The translations under genes were made by a program, and so were the position numbers. From Xenoacremonium recifei (taxonomy: Eukaryota; Ascomycota; Sordariomycetes; Hypocreales; Nectriaceae), in assembly GCA_012184525.1 (NCBI GenBank), contig WOFQ01000017.1:248001-312000 (forward strand): a DNA stretch of 64,000 bases, written 5' to 3'. Under the pieces are notes generated by a model, which was not told the origin of the DNA, did not search any database, and saw nothing but the letters and a program-made list of their open reading frames with translations. Positions within the stretch are counted from its first letter, which is position 1. The number at the start of each line of letters is the position of its first letter. Positions 22,301 through 33,329 of this stretch are shown here, piece by piece.

Positions 22301-22704
22301 ACATTTCCTCGAGTCTGCTCCAGAACGAATTTCAAAGTCTGTTCTGGAACAACACCACCATCGAGGGGGACATATTGAGCGCCACAAGTCAATATGGATA
22401 GGATTCCTACCAACATGCCAATGCTTCTCTTGACAACCAGAGGCACTCGGTCTCCCGGTGCAACACCCAGGTTTCTCAGTCTCTCAGAGAGATTGATACT
22501 CCTCTGGGCGAGTTCTCTGTATGTTATCTTAGTGGGAGGGTGTGTTGAGAAGTCTACAGCAGCTAGCCCTTGTGGCTGGACCTTGACATGGTGATAGAAA
22601 GCCTCAGTGACAGTCGAGAACCGAGGAGAACCCCGGAGACCGTAACACCAAGTAGTTGGTCCCGCTTCCATCGGGGAGATGGACGGTGTCAGGATCTTCT
22701 CCAT
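19367..22704 (-). CDS. NRPS-like adenylation enzyme fused to a ferric-reductase-like membrane/NAD domain
   Basis: Seven exons (22704-22137, 22083-21949, 21890-21808, 21761-21652, 21601-21317, 21266-21173, 21121-19367) encode 1009 residues. Residues 1 to about 505 are an adenylation domain with YTSGTTGTPKG (core A3), SFDMAAWE (A4), NCCGPTET (A5), YNTGDL (A7), GRQDDQVKVKGFRVEL (A8) and NGKIDKKKL (A10). The A4 Asp fits activation of an alpha-amino acid. No phosphopantetheine LGGxS site or condensation domain follows. Instead there is a Ser-rich linker, five or six membrane helices (about 575-790) with His residues in KSHHNVFEKGHRF, and a C-terminal FNR-type module with LIATGSGIGPV. The architecture suggests membrane-bound reduction or modification of an activated acid; this is an inference, since no function is shown. 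Confidence 0.88.
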
Positions 22705-24056
22705 GTGCAATTATTGGGATACGCCAAAGATCATAGACAGGAGAAATTGGAATGGGGCAGGAGATTACTGTCCCGTACAATCGCGGATAATGATAAAATG
22801 ATGATAGGCAAACAAGCGGGAATAGCAAGAAACGCTGAGGACTATGGCTCTTGACCAAATTACAGTACATCGTCACTCTCCTTAAGTAGGCAACTAGTTT
22901 TGCTTTTTCCTACTCCGGCCGCGAGCCGTCATCGTGTAGCCGCCAGACCATAGAGCCGGGTGAGGGCCGGCTGGGCTGGAGGCACTCCGCTTGACCGTAA
23001 GCTCGCTATTCTCAGCTGTTGGGAGGCTTGATGCCTTGACAGCCTCATCTGATAGGTGATGATTCTCGTCAAGTTGGACGATCCCAGCCAATAGTTCCGA
23101 CGTTAGTATCACGCGACGACCCAATCCATTATCGTTTGCGGTGACACTACAGCCATAGAGGTACTTTTGGAAAGCCATGGCTGGCTTGTTGGGTGGCTAG
23201 CTGACGGAACAGACGGTCATTCTTGCATGTCAAAGCCACATGACCGCAGCAGCCTTAGAATATCTCTCACTTAGGACCGGCTCCTCCAACCTGGACGGCC
23301 GCCGGAGCGGAGCATCCCAACCCCACGGGTCCGTTAGGGTATCCAGAACGACAGTCCTATAACAAGCTTACTCCACGCTTCGTGGGCCGGCCTGGAGTCT
23401 TCAACGTCGGTGAGGTCTGCAGCATCTTGCCAAAGGTGCAGGATCTAAGACTAGCTCCAGCCTAACATCGGGCGCATGGGCGGCATGGCTGGAGATTCCC
23501 TCTGATCGGCGGGAGGGCCCTCCCGTCAACGAGGAACCCTGGTGGCTAGCACTGCTAGCGAGGGCGCTAGAAGCCACCCCGTCGGTAGTTGGATTCGTGC
23601 AGATCTATTTCCAGGTTGTCAATACGATCGTCTGTGCATGTCCCGGAAGAGGAGCTGCAGAGACCCAGCCCTTCGGATTCCCCAGCCTCCCTGTCAAAAT
23701 GCCTCAGCTGCACGAGTCAAAGATGTGCTCAAATACAGAACAACGGACACCACTTGAGCTGCGCAGCGGGGTAATATGTCTCAGTTGAAGGACCGACATA
23801 GCCACCGGAAGTCTCAGATACCAACCTGCGCTTTGATATGATCATCGCCTCGGTTATGGGGCTGTGTTGTCCGTGGAGTATTTGAGCCAGCAGGACGGGG
23901 AATGCCTGCTCCCAACTCGTCATTCCCAACCTGACAGCTACCACATCAGGCATCTCACTTGCTGCAAGTCAATCACATTGCTGTTGCATTCGCTTCACTT
24001 CCCTGTAAATCGGCACTCGCTTCGCTTCCCTGCTACTTCCCCAACAAACTGTCAAC
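22705..24056. other. Intergenic, 1.35 kb, GC-rich centre
   Basis: Region between the divergent adenylation enzyme and the enoyl-CoA hydratase. A minus-strand frame from the ATG at 23178 to 22894 (94 codons, MAFQKYLYGCSV...) reads like protein but has no known domain and no support, so it is only noted. The 23.28-23.60 kb part is GC-rich and contains a perfect 16-base palindrome at 23510-23525. Confidence 0.4.
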
Positions 24057-25153
24057 ATGGATGATCGTCTCGTCAAGGCTTCGACCCCGGCAGATGGCGT
24101 TCGCGTGCTAGCCTTCAACCGACCCAGCAAGCGCAATGCCCTGTCTGGGGAGTTGATAGCCGAGTTTCTTCAACAGCTGAAGGAAGCATCTAATGACGCA
24201 TCCGTGCGGGTCGTCATCGTTAGCGGAAGCAATACTTTCTTTTCCGGTGAGTGCTTACTGCTAAGCCCCGGCTCTTGACGTGTCGGCAAGTGACTGACAA
24301 GACCCTAGCGGGTGCTGATATCAAGGAGATCTCGGCGCTTGACGCGGAGGCCGCGCGGGGTTGCCGCTATCTCGACAACCTCGCGGCTGGGATGCGAGCC
24401 GTGCAAAAGCCGGTAATCGCTGCTGTCGAGGGAATGGCGGTGAGTGATTTGGACGCCGGCCGGGAGCCAGTTGTCAAGGCAGCATCTGATCGAGGACTAA
24501 CATCCGAGGCCCATAGCTCGGTGGTGGGTTCGAAGTCGCCCTCATGGTAAGCCAACACATCCTCCAGAACTCTTGCGGTGGCTGACACGGAGCGTCGATC
24601 AGTGTGACCTTATCTACGCGTCTAAGATCAGCAAATTTGGTCTTCCCGAAGTCAGCATTGGCTTAATCCCAGGAGTCGGTGGTACCCAGAGACTGACCAA
24701 TGCTGTTGGCAAGTACAAGGTACGTTGGTGTTCACGCAAGGGTATCTATGCTGTCAGAAATTATCACTAATTTAGCACCTTCTCGTGAATCTAGGCGATG
24801 CAGATGATCCTTCTTGGGTCACCGATCTCTGCTACGGAGGCGGCCGCCTCGGGTCTTGTAGCGGATCTCTTTGAGCCTGGCGAAGTTCTGCAGAATGCGG
24901 TTGTAGTTGCTTCCAAGCTTGCATCATCAAGCTCTTCGGCGTTGAACCTTGCGAAGGCTGCCGTGTGTCGCTGTAAGAGAGATCCGATTATTACAAAATA
25001 CCTGGATTGCTGACGTGTTTATTTTTAGCCGACGACTTGGGACGAGACGACCTCTTTGAACAAAACCTCTACTACTATGCCTTCGGAACGAAGGACAAGG
25101 ATGAAGGAGTGAAGGCTTTCCTGGAGAAGCGTAGCCCTCAGTGGAAGAGTTAA
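24057..25153 (+). CDS. Enoyl-CoA hydratase/isomerase (crotonase family)
   Basis: Six exons (24057-24246, 24309-24439, 24517-24546, 24603-24719, 24795-24972, 25029-25153), one of only 30 bases, give 256 residues, the normal size. The oxyanion-hole motif AGADIKEI is near residue 65. Both catalytic glutamates of true hydratases are in place: [11 protein letters not shown] and [18 protein letters not shown]. The C-terminus EKRSPQWKS is also family-like. The reaction is addition of water to trans-2-enoyl-CoA in beta-oxidation or branched-chain amino acid catabolism. No strong mitochondrial presequence or peroxisomal SKL is visible, so location is open. The neighbours are not related by pathway. 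Confidence 0.92.
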
Positions 25154-26163
25154 TCCTCAGTTTGACGCCCATCGGTAGTTACCAAGAATACCACGCGTAA
25201 TTCCAATCTGGAACACCAAGTCTTCCGGGATAATACATAATACTCTCGGTAGAGCAAATGTATCAAAATCACTCGTCTTAAACCTTTCTGCTCGTCGGAG
25301 AACTTGGTCGTGCTGGCGGAAGCCTGTGCAAAGCTACACATTGAATATTCACGTTAATAAGACAGTACATAGTCCTACTCGAGACCTCTATGTTGCATGG
25401 TCCGGATTTCCCCTTGTCTTAGTGCGAGAGGATTGCCATCAAACTATAATGACAGTCACGCGGCGCAAAAGGGTGGTTTAGGGAGAAAATACCCCCGATT
25501 GATGAATATGAGACTTGCCAAAATAGTCTCAGACTTGTGTGATTCTCAGAGCAGAGCTTATTATCCGTGGTAAGCATCTGGATGACTTGAATACCTTAGC
25601 AGCCTTTTTAATCCACCTGGCGCTATTGAGTTAGACCCGCGGAAAAGATCTTGATGATACACTATCAATTTCGCCCAGTTATTCTGTTGAACTGCAATTA
25701 TTAGACATACAAACACGTGACTTCGGATCGGGGATTGAAGTTGTGCCTGATCCAGTCCTGACGAAGGAATTATGCGGATACGAGCAACACGAAATTTTCT
25801 TCTAACTGGTAGTGGTTAAGCAATAAGTCCTGGAAGTGTAGGAGAAGCTAATCGAGCGAATAGTGGGCGAAATTCGCAATAAGCCACGGCTAGGACGGCT
25901 TCGGTGACTGCCTGTTGAGACCGGACCGGGATTTGAACATGTTCCCAACGGATTAACAGGACGTCCGTCTGACACGGACTCGGGCTCAACCAAGAATTCA
26001 AGAGAGACGCGTTTGACCATTATTCTTTTCAGCCTCCAATATTCGAAGCGGACCTGATCTTTGTAACAGGTCTTTCATCTCGAGAGCTCGCTTCTATTGT
26101 CCTGCGCCAGCAACGTCTAATTATCTTACGTCCTGATCTACTCATGACCCGTGCTCCGTAATC
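25154..26163. other. Intergenic, 1.0 kb, with a tRNA-like inverted-repeat element
   Basis: No protein gene is supported. At 25914-25990, minus strand, a tRNA-Asn-like sequence with closing stem GTTGAG/CTCAAC can be drawn, but its arms are badly paired (see findings). The remainder shows nothing notable. Confidence 0.4.
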
Positions 26164-27117
26164 ATGTCCGACCCCGCCCCGAAACACGCTGGGGACAAAA
26201 CGTTCCGCTTCTTCGACCAGGCTCAAGGAGCCAAGTATGCCCAAACCAGGCGCGACTACCATGCGAACCTGTACGAAGCCGTCGCCAACTATCATGCAAC
26301 CAACGGCGGCCAATTCGGTACTATTCTCGACGTCGGCTGCGGCCCAGGATTTGCGACGCGCACCCTCGCGAACTCTTTCCAGCATGCCATCGGCCTTGAC
26401 CCTTCCGACGGGATGATCAGCACAGCTCGTTCGCTCGGGGGCGAGACCGCGGCGTCGGAGACTATCCGATTCGACGTTTCCACCGCTGAAGAACTTGGAT
26501 CGAATCTCTCACCGCCTATCGCAGATGGGAGCGTCGATCTCATCACCGCCGCCACTGCAGCCCACTGGTTCGACATGGAGGGCTTCTGGCCACGGGCAGC
26601 GCAGATCCTCAAGCCGGGCGGAAGCGTCGCCATCTGGACTATTGGGCCAGTGCGCATTCATTCTTCGGTGCCGAATTATAAAGCAATCCAGGCTGCTATG
26701 GATAGTTTCGAGGATCACTTGAAGGATTACATGATCCCAGGGAACTTCCTTACACGTGGTCTATATCGTGACTTGTTGCTGCCATGGACGGTCTCGAAGC
26801 CTGTTCTAGAGTTCGATGAGAAATCTTTTGTACGAAAGCTCTGGAACATGGACCCAAACAAGGACCCCGACGAGCGGTTCTTTGCCTTTGAGGCCCCAGC
26901 AGACTTGGACACTTTCGAAAAGGTTATGGGAACAACGAGTCCCCTTACGAGATGGCGAGAAGCCAACCCTGACAAAGTAGGCACCGAAGAAGACCCAGTG
27001 AAACAGACGAGGAGGAAGATAGAACGGGCTCTGTGGGATGCTGGAGTAGAGAAGGGCAAAGAACTTATTAAGGGCGGTGTAACGGGTGTTTTGCTTCTTG
27101 TGAAGAAGCAAACGTAA
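26164..27117 (+). CDS. SAM-dependent methyltransferase, type 11 (trans-aconitate-methyltransferase-like)
   Basis: One uninterrupted frame of 317 residues. The SAM-binding motif I is ILDVGCGPGFAT near residue 57, followed by an acidic GLDPSDGMI (motif that contacts the ribose), a ...VDLITAATAAHWFD segment and ILKPGGSVAIW, all characteristic of class I methyltransferases of the type 11/TMT1 group. These methylate small acids or other metabolites in the cytosol. The C-terminal half (KLWNMDPNKDPDERFF) matches the fungal TMT1-like extension in style rather than a known specific site. It is convergent with the amidohydrolase, 143 bases away. The substrate is not known. Confidence 0.88.
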   Translation: MSDPAPKHAGDKTFRFFDQAQGAKYAQTRRDYHANLYEAVANYHATNGGQFGTILDVGCGPGFATRTLANSFQHAIGLDPSDGMISTARSLGGETAASETIRFDVSTAEELGSNLSPPIADGSVDLITAATAAHWFDMEGFWPRAAQILKPGGSVAIWTIGPVRIHSSVPNYKAIQAAMDSFEDHLKDYMIPGNFLTRGLYRDLLLPWTVSKPVLEFDEKSFVRKLWNMDPNKDPDERFFAFEAPADLDTFEKVMGTTSPLTRWREANPDKVGTEEDPVKQTRRKIERALWDAGVEKGKELIKGGVTGVLLLVKKQT

Positions 27118-27260
27118 TATGGCAGTAATGGGGTTGAAACTTGGCAACGGCATTGTTGAATCATTTGAGCTGCCCAAAACGAGTTACTTGGAACTGTATG
27201 GTCTCTCTATTTGCTTCTAAAAGTTCAAGTACCATCGAAGGCGAACTAATAATACAGCCC

Positions 27261-30200
27261 CTATGGCTCCTCGTCGACGGGGGGATAACATTCTTGCACC
27301 TCTCCTTCTTCGAATATCATGGCAAGGCGTGCCCCGAATTCAAATGGATTCCCCTCATAAATGGCAATGTCTGTCGTTCGAGGAAGACGTAGTATGTCCT
27401 CGATGTTCTTCGATACTAAGTCAAGAGCTAGACTGTCATTATCTGGTCGAGCAATCCAACCTGCTTCCCAAGGGCTGTTCCGAATATGGTTGTTGGTATC
27501 ATCCCAGTTAGAAATGGCTACCTTGACACCGTGATTGAGAAGGACCTGTGGACCAAAGGCCTCTACCAATGGAGGACCTGGCAGGCAATTTCGTGATTCC
27601 CAAAACAGAGGCTCACAACCCCAGAAAGGAGCCATAATGACTGGCATTTGCGCCTCATAAAGCTCCGAGGCTAACAGGTGTGCTTCAGCCCCTCCGGAAA
27701 TAACGATATGGGCGCCTGTTTCCTTCTTAAGAGCAATCATATGAGCAATCACGTCTTTATTGTTGGTGTGAATGACCACCGGGAGATCGCCGTTGGCTGC
27801 TCTCTCGTAGACTGAATGTATGTGCTTCTCCGTAGTTAAAAGGTCTCGAAGAGTACTTATTTGCGAAGTCACCGAGGGAGTCTTGGGAGCTAAACCTCAC
27901 ATGTTAGTTACTTTATCAGACTCTTATTCGAGAGGTTAGGGAGGTACGGGATGACTTACTCTTTCCGTTGTGGCCGATGGTGAAATGTAATGCGACATCT
28001 TCCTTGATGATAGCTGAAGAGTCAATGACTTGTATTGTGTTAGTATCATACGAAATTGTGTGAAATAGACACCCGATGATCGAATCCGATTGATAGACTT
28101 ACCACTTTTGGCACCTGAGCGGAAAACCGTACTGATTCCATGAAAGAAGCCATGTGTTAGGGGTGGAGTTACAATACGGCTGATCCCTCCTCGACGAGCT
28201 CGGTTAATATGGATGCCATCAAATTTAATTCCGAATTTGCTGGCGATAGGTTTCGCGAAGTCGTCCCCGACAGAATACCCATCGACTGTCGATAATTCCT
28301 GACGCATCTCAGCTAGCCCATGCTGACGAGTAAGAACTGTGAGACCCTTGAAAGTATGGTTAGCATTGTATTTGCTTCAAGTAGGAATAGTTGGAACCCA
28401 CCGGTATCATGTAACCGTCAGAAACTTCCACAAAGGGCACATCTTCGCTGGCCGCTTGCCTGGCAAGCGAGTCGCATTTTGAGGTCCCAACGCAGATAAC
28501 GACACCATCTCGGATGATTGCTGTCAAGTTGACAGCGGCCAGTTCTTCCGCTCTTCGTCCATTATCTCCAACGAAGGCCTTCTTCAACCCTGTAATGACC
28601 ACATCTTTTTGTCCTGGACTGCAAGCATTCTCAACCTCGAGATTGGGGCGTGGAAGGGTAGGTTCTTTCTTATACGCAGGATTGACGGAAAGATTCCAGA
28701 TCTTCTCTGGAGCTCGCACAGTGGACTTTCCGTCAATGAAAACTTGCAATGGGGCAGCGCCGACTCTTAGAGGATGTCTATCCCAGACGACCAAGTCGGC
28801 ATCGTATCCAGGGCGTACGTGCCCGAGCCTTCATTTCATCAGTAAAGTGTCTCGCGACATTCCAAAGTCCTCTATGAACAGAGTGAACTCACTTGTTGTC
28901 AAGACCCAGGATCCTCGCTGGTTCTGAAATGATAGAAGCTAGTGCCAGTGTCGTATTAAGTCCGAAGTGGTGGGCAATCTGTGCTTCATAGAGCAACCAT
29001 TGGCCGTGCTCGGCAGGATGATCCCGAGTGAGAGCAAAGGGAATGCCGTGATCTGCCATTCTCTGCGGGAGATATGAGCTGACGTTGTAGAGCTCCTTCT
29101 TATCTCCCCAAGAGTCCGAAAATCCGACAACGGCAATACCTCGTTCTTTAATCTGTCCAGTGACCTGATCAGAGTGTAGAGCGTGATGCAGAGCCGTGAT
29201 ATTAAAGCCAAACTCGTCTGCATGGTCGAGAAGGGCAATGACATCTTCAGTGTCATAGCCGTGCACGTTGACACGTACGTCTCCCCGGAGAACATCTACG
29301 AGGGTTTGCCACTCTAGAGAATGGGGATACTCCTCTGTGATGGCAACACGCTTCTTGGGATCAAGTGCAGCTTCACACCACCTATCCTGATGCCACTTAA
29401 CTTGTCGCGCATTCTCGTATGCCCTGCGGATCCAGTATGCCTCACCGTAACGCGTCGTTGGTCCACCAGGTGTATTCTCGAATTGCCTCTTTTGGTTCTC
29501 TCCCACCGCCATTTTGAGGTATCTCAGTGGTTTTGTACCATTTCCAGTGACATCCACGAGCAGATCCTTCACAGAATCGCCTCTTCTCATCTTGATCACT
29601 ACGCCTTCGCCGGAGATGAGATTCTTCGCGCCAGTGAGAACCAATGACGTGGTGACTCCTCCACTCCCGATGACAGGAATGGCTTGATCTTGAGGTTTGA
29701 GGCCATCGATAGCACGACCCCATGGAGTAACTTGTGATGACACTTCCGTAACGTCCTCAGTTGACCAGAGTTGGGGGGTTTCTCTGACGCCGGCATGTGA
29801 ATGCATATCCATCAGCCCGGGAGTTACAATCCTGCCCCCAAGATCAATCACTTCAGCATTGGAAGGCCAGAGGGAAGCGGTGCAGACACTGAGAAAGATG
29901 CCATCCTGCATCTCGATATCGCATCCCGGAGTAATCTGGCCATCGCCGTTGACGAGAGTTGCGTTGACCAAGACAGTGCGTTTCGCGGCCTGGGATCTAA
30001 GCCGGAGTCGATCTTCGGCGAGATCATAATTGGTAACGGGACGTTGATGATTCAGTTTGCATTGTTTCAATCCATACTCAAAGTCCGAGTATGAAATTGG
30101 ACCCAAAGAAGTCGCAATGTGTTGATGTCCCGTCTGGCGCCACTGATTCGAGATAAAGACCGTTGCCAATAAAACAAGGGTGATGCTGAGAAGCATTGAC

Positions 30201-30271
30201 TTGTCGGTAATTGGGAAGCTCGCCCGAAAGCCTCTGGGTGGCTTGGAAAGCCCGAGACGGCCCTTCTCCAT
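27261..30271 (-). CDS. Membrane-anchored tandem amidohydrolase (fungal CE9-annotated type)
   Basis: Five exons (30271-28893, 28828-28402, 28346-28103, 28013-27960, 27889-27261) encode 910 residues. One membrane helix at about 26-42 precedes two amidohydrolase-like halves. The first half is complete: TPGLMDMHSHAGV (His157, His159), NVHGYD, ALHHALHS and an Asp in LTRDHP, as expected for a metal-dependent hydrolase, then GHVRPGYDADLVVWD. The second half restarts with VVITGLKKAF and YMIPGLTVLTRQHGLAEM but has lost the HxH pair. Similar fungal proteins are commonly labelled carbohydrate esterase 9 or imidazolonepropionase-like. It probably hydrolyses an amide or lactam in a secretory or vacuolar compartment; the substrate is unknown. 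The neighbouring carrier, regulator and peptidase suggest nitrogen salvage. Confidence 0.88.
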
Positions 30272-31026
30272 GATGATTCAAACTGCGAGGATTCCCAAGC
30301 AGTTGACGCAAATGTTGTCTATCTGATAGCCATCGGCCAAAAAAGCGATGTCCGTCTCAATATGACGCTCTCGCACATTAATATTGATTAGATAGCTCGG
30401 AATTTCCAACGCATTTTCTCTTCCTAGTTATTTCGCAGGAAGACCAGCTGTTGGATCTGAAGTTCGTCTCGCTAAACCGTTGCCCAACTGGGAAAGTCTT
30501 TAGACGACGAACGGTGGGATCAGCGGCTTTAGCAACACCACGGTACCCATGTTGCAATCATGGGGTTGGCGTGGAAATGGGGTCTCATTGCGATGTTTGC
30601 ATTAATTGGCTCTACCAATGGTGACGAGAAGTCCCCTGCACAGCATGGCACTCATCCTGGGATAGAGCCGGGTTCGAAGAAGCAAAGAGCGTCGCAACCT
30701 GTGCTTCAACCTGCGTAATCCGGCAAGATTTGCACTCTCATAATGGGCAGCCAAGCTTCGAAGCGCCGACTTTGCCGTGAAAACAATTTATCATCCCCGG
30801 CACTAGGAATTATATTGGATGGAAATTTATCTTGGACACCTTTTTAATGTTGCCATATACAAAGCATGCAGCTGCGAGGGCTACATATCTGGGTAATTAT
30901 TTGGGCAGAATGTTGACGACAGAGTGAATATACGACAGCGGGCGCAGAATCCTTTGAATTGGCCAGCCGGACTTCTCCTTGAGACATCTCAGCCCTTGGA
31001 GTAGTACTCAGACGTCCCTGATCTAT
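30272..31026. other. Intergenic, 755 bases
   Basis: Upstream of the amidohydrolase and downstream of the MFS carrier, both on the minus strand. No gene-like frame, RNA or repeat is apparent. Confidence 0.4.
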
Positions 31027-32835
31027 TTACATCAAATAACGGAAGATATGCTTCTGCTCTTTATCCGTGAGATCCAGGAACTCTTCTCCATCAGCGTTCC
31101 CATCAACCGCCTCGCCAGTGAGGGGGAACAGCTTGTCACGTCTCTTGTTCTCCCAAATCAGATAGATTCGGAGGAGAATCGTGAAACCAATGTTCAAGGC
31201 AAAGCAAATGAATGCTGCCTCAAAAGCGCTCTTGTATGTTGGAGCCTCGCTGGGGATGAAGAGCTGAGGCGCAGAAACCTGGCCAACACAGAAAGCAACG
31301 TACATCATTGCTGAGGCGGTAGCCTTCTTCGTATATCCTGCGAAATTGCTGGCGACCAAAGACATGGTGAGGGTTCCAACAATGCCGTGTGTTTGAACGA
31401 CGTAGTAAGAGCCCAGAAGACCTCTCTCGTTAGAGCGTGGGAGAGTGTACAGCAGCACAGCGCCAATGAGCGCGGGGATTTGACAACCTGTTGAGACCAA
31501 ATATCAGTCTTTGTTTCAGAGTAACGTGAGTTGGAAAAGCTTACCTGCAATCAGATACGTGCGGATGTTCTTGAATCGCCTGGTCATGAATCCACCAAAG
31601 AGGATACAAATGGCTTGGATGACTCCGAGAGGAACCAGTAGCAAGGTTGAATAGAGAGTGCTATAGCCAAAGCCTTTGATGACGATGCTACCAAAAGAAG
31701 CAACTCCGCCGGCAGGGATGTCATCAAGGAAGAAGGTAAGCACCAGAATCCAGCATTGGACATCCATGATGCACTCTTTGAACTGGGACCACTTCCAGAC
31801 ATGGTTCTCAATACCAGTGCGGTTGCTACGGACTCTCTCCACAGCCATGGCACGCTCCTCCTCCGTGAGCCATCGAGCATTGAGCGGCGAGTCAGGGAGA
31901 TAGTAGAACAAGAAGCTACCATAGATAATGGTGATGGCGCCGAAGATAATGAAGAACCATGCCCAGTTAGGAACTGAAGAGTAGTTGATGTGTGCGATTC
32001 CGTAGCCCAGTAAGCCTCCGCAGACCTGGCCGATGGAGTTACCCAAGTACCAGTACGTGATGCGGAGGGGCTGCTCCTCGCGTGTCCACCACTGGGACGA
32101 GATGACGATGAAGGCAGGGTTGATGCACGACTCAAGGCAGCCAAGGATGGCACGGATGGTCATAAGGCTCGCGAAAGAACGAGAAGCCGCGACGGTCATC
32201 AAGACAGAACCCCAAAGGATCGTGGCGATGGCGACGAAGCGGCCAATGGGGAAGCGAACGATTAGACGAGCAACGAATGGTTGGGAGACCATGTATGCTA
32301 AATATAGTTGTTAGCAATGTGTCTTATTTAAACAGTTGCTAGTGAATTCAGGACGCAGACTTACCAAGGTAGAAGACGGATCCAGATGACCAGCTGTACT
32401 GGTTTCCATGAAGATGCTAGGCAAATGTTAGTTACAAGAAGATTGGTCCGTGCCGCTTAGAGACATACATTGTCATCAATCAGACCAAAGTTTGCCGAAT
32501 AGGACAAGGCATTCTTGTCCATGAAGTTCAGCGTGTATGTGATGATCATCTGCAGTTGAGGGTCAGCAATCTTTCCTGGCCAACTTGCCCGACCGTGATC
32601 TTACGAGAGGCAACAGATGTCTGTCAACCTTGCGCAGGATTCGCTTGTTGGCAGCCTCGGTCAGAGGGTCCGTCCGGTGTTCTTTGGCGAATTGGTATGC
32701 GGCGTCAACCTCCTTCAATCCGCCCTCGGAGATGGACTCAGAGCCCGTCATCTTGGGAGTCTTCTCCTGTGTCTCGTCCATAGCGTCAGAAGTCGGTCTT
32801 GGCTTGCAGGAACCTTGAGAAACTCTCGGGGACAT
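31027..32835 (-). CDS. MFS carrier, allantoate/anion:cation symporter (Dal5-like) family
   Basis: Five exons (32835-32605, 32549-32469, 32416-32365, 32297-31545, 31487-31027) give 525 residues. The first in-frame ATG is at 32835; a TTTAAATAAA element about 55 bases upstream agrees with it. The hydrophilic N-terminus with LRKVDRHLLPL leads into YTLNFMDKNALSYSANFGL, then YLAYMVSQPFVARLIVRFP and a large central loop with ERAMAVERVRSNRTG; twelve helices are expected. This is the pattern of fungal permeases for allantoate, dipeptides, nicotinate and other organic anions, driven by H+ at the plasma membrane. It faces away from a Zn2Cys6 regulator across 494 bases, so it is a likely target. Precise cargo cannot be told. 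Confidence 0.9.
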
Positions 32836-33329
32836 GGATTGCTGGCGGAATCCAATTCCCCAGGAGTTCAACTCCGGGTTTTGTTCCTTTATTTAAACTG
32901 GATCCTAAAGTCTTATCATAGAGTTGCCGGGCATGAGTCGAGAGAGAGGATTCTTCTCCACGCTAGGGTCGTAGCCTGCTAATCTGTGGGCTCATTCCAA
33001 GCGAGCGGCATGCTGGATCGGGTTTGGTCACGGTGGCATCCCTCGAATTCACAGCCGAGACACTTGCTAGACTAGGAATCTTTTTAGCCGAGGGTTTATC
33101 AGAGTCTCTCTCCTCCGTTGTCCATCCCCCTCGCTCCTCCAGGCGAACGATTTCCGAGTCCTCGCTCTCGGCACTCTGACACTTTCAAATAATCTCACTT
33201 CTGAAAACCTCGCTTCCTCACTGCTGGGTCCGACGTTTGCTGCGGAATCGAGACGGCTCCTCACCTGAGCTCCATCGATCAGATCCTCATATCCACTTGC
33301 TTGCCAGAGGATCTCGTGTAGTGAAGGAA
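32836..33329. other. Divergent promoter region, MFS carrier and Zn2Cys6 regulator
   Basis: The 494 bases separate two head-to-head genes and contain a TATA-like element on the minus strand at 32886-32897. No CGG-spaced Zn2Cys6 target site stood out clearly. Frames crossing this region are shadows of the regulator gene. Confidence 0.45.

Noticed and set aside
22894..23178. 94-codon minus-strand frame upstream of the adenylation enzyme
   Set aside because: Reads protein-like, but there is no homologue I recognise, no promoter signal and no exon structure; kept only as a remark.
19367..26163. Secondary-metabolite NRPS cluster
   Set aside because: The adenylation enzyme lacks carrier and condensation domains, and the nearby hydratase and methyltransferase are ordinary stand-alone families; there is no cluster evidence beyond proximity.
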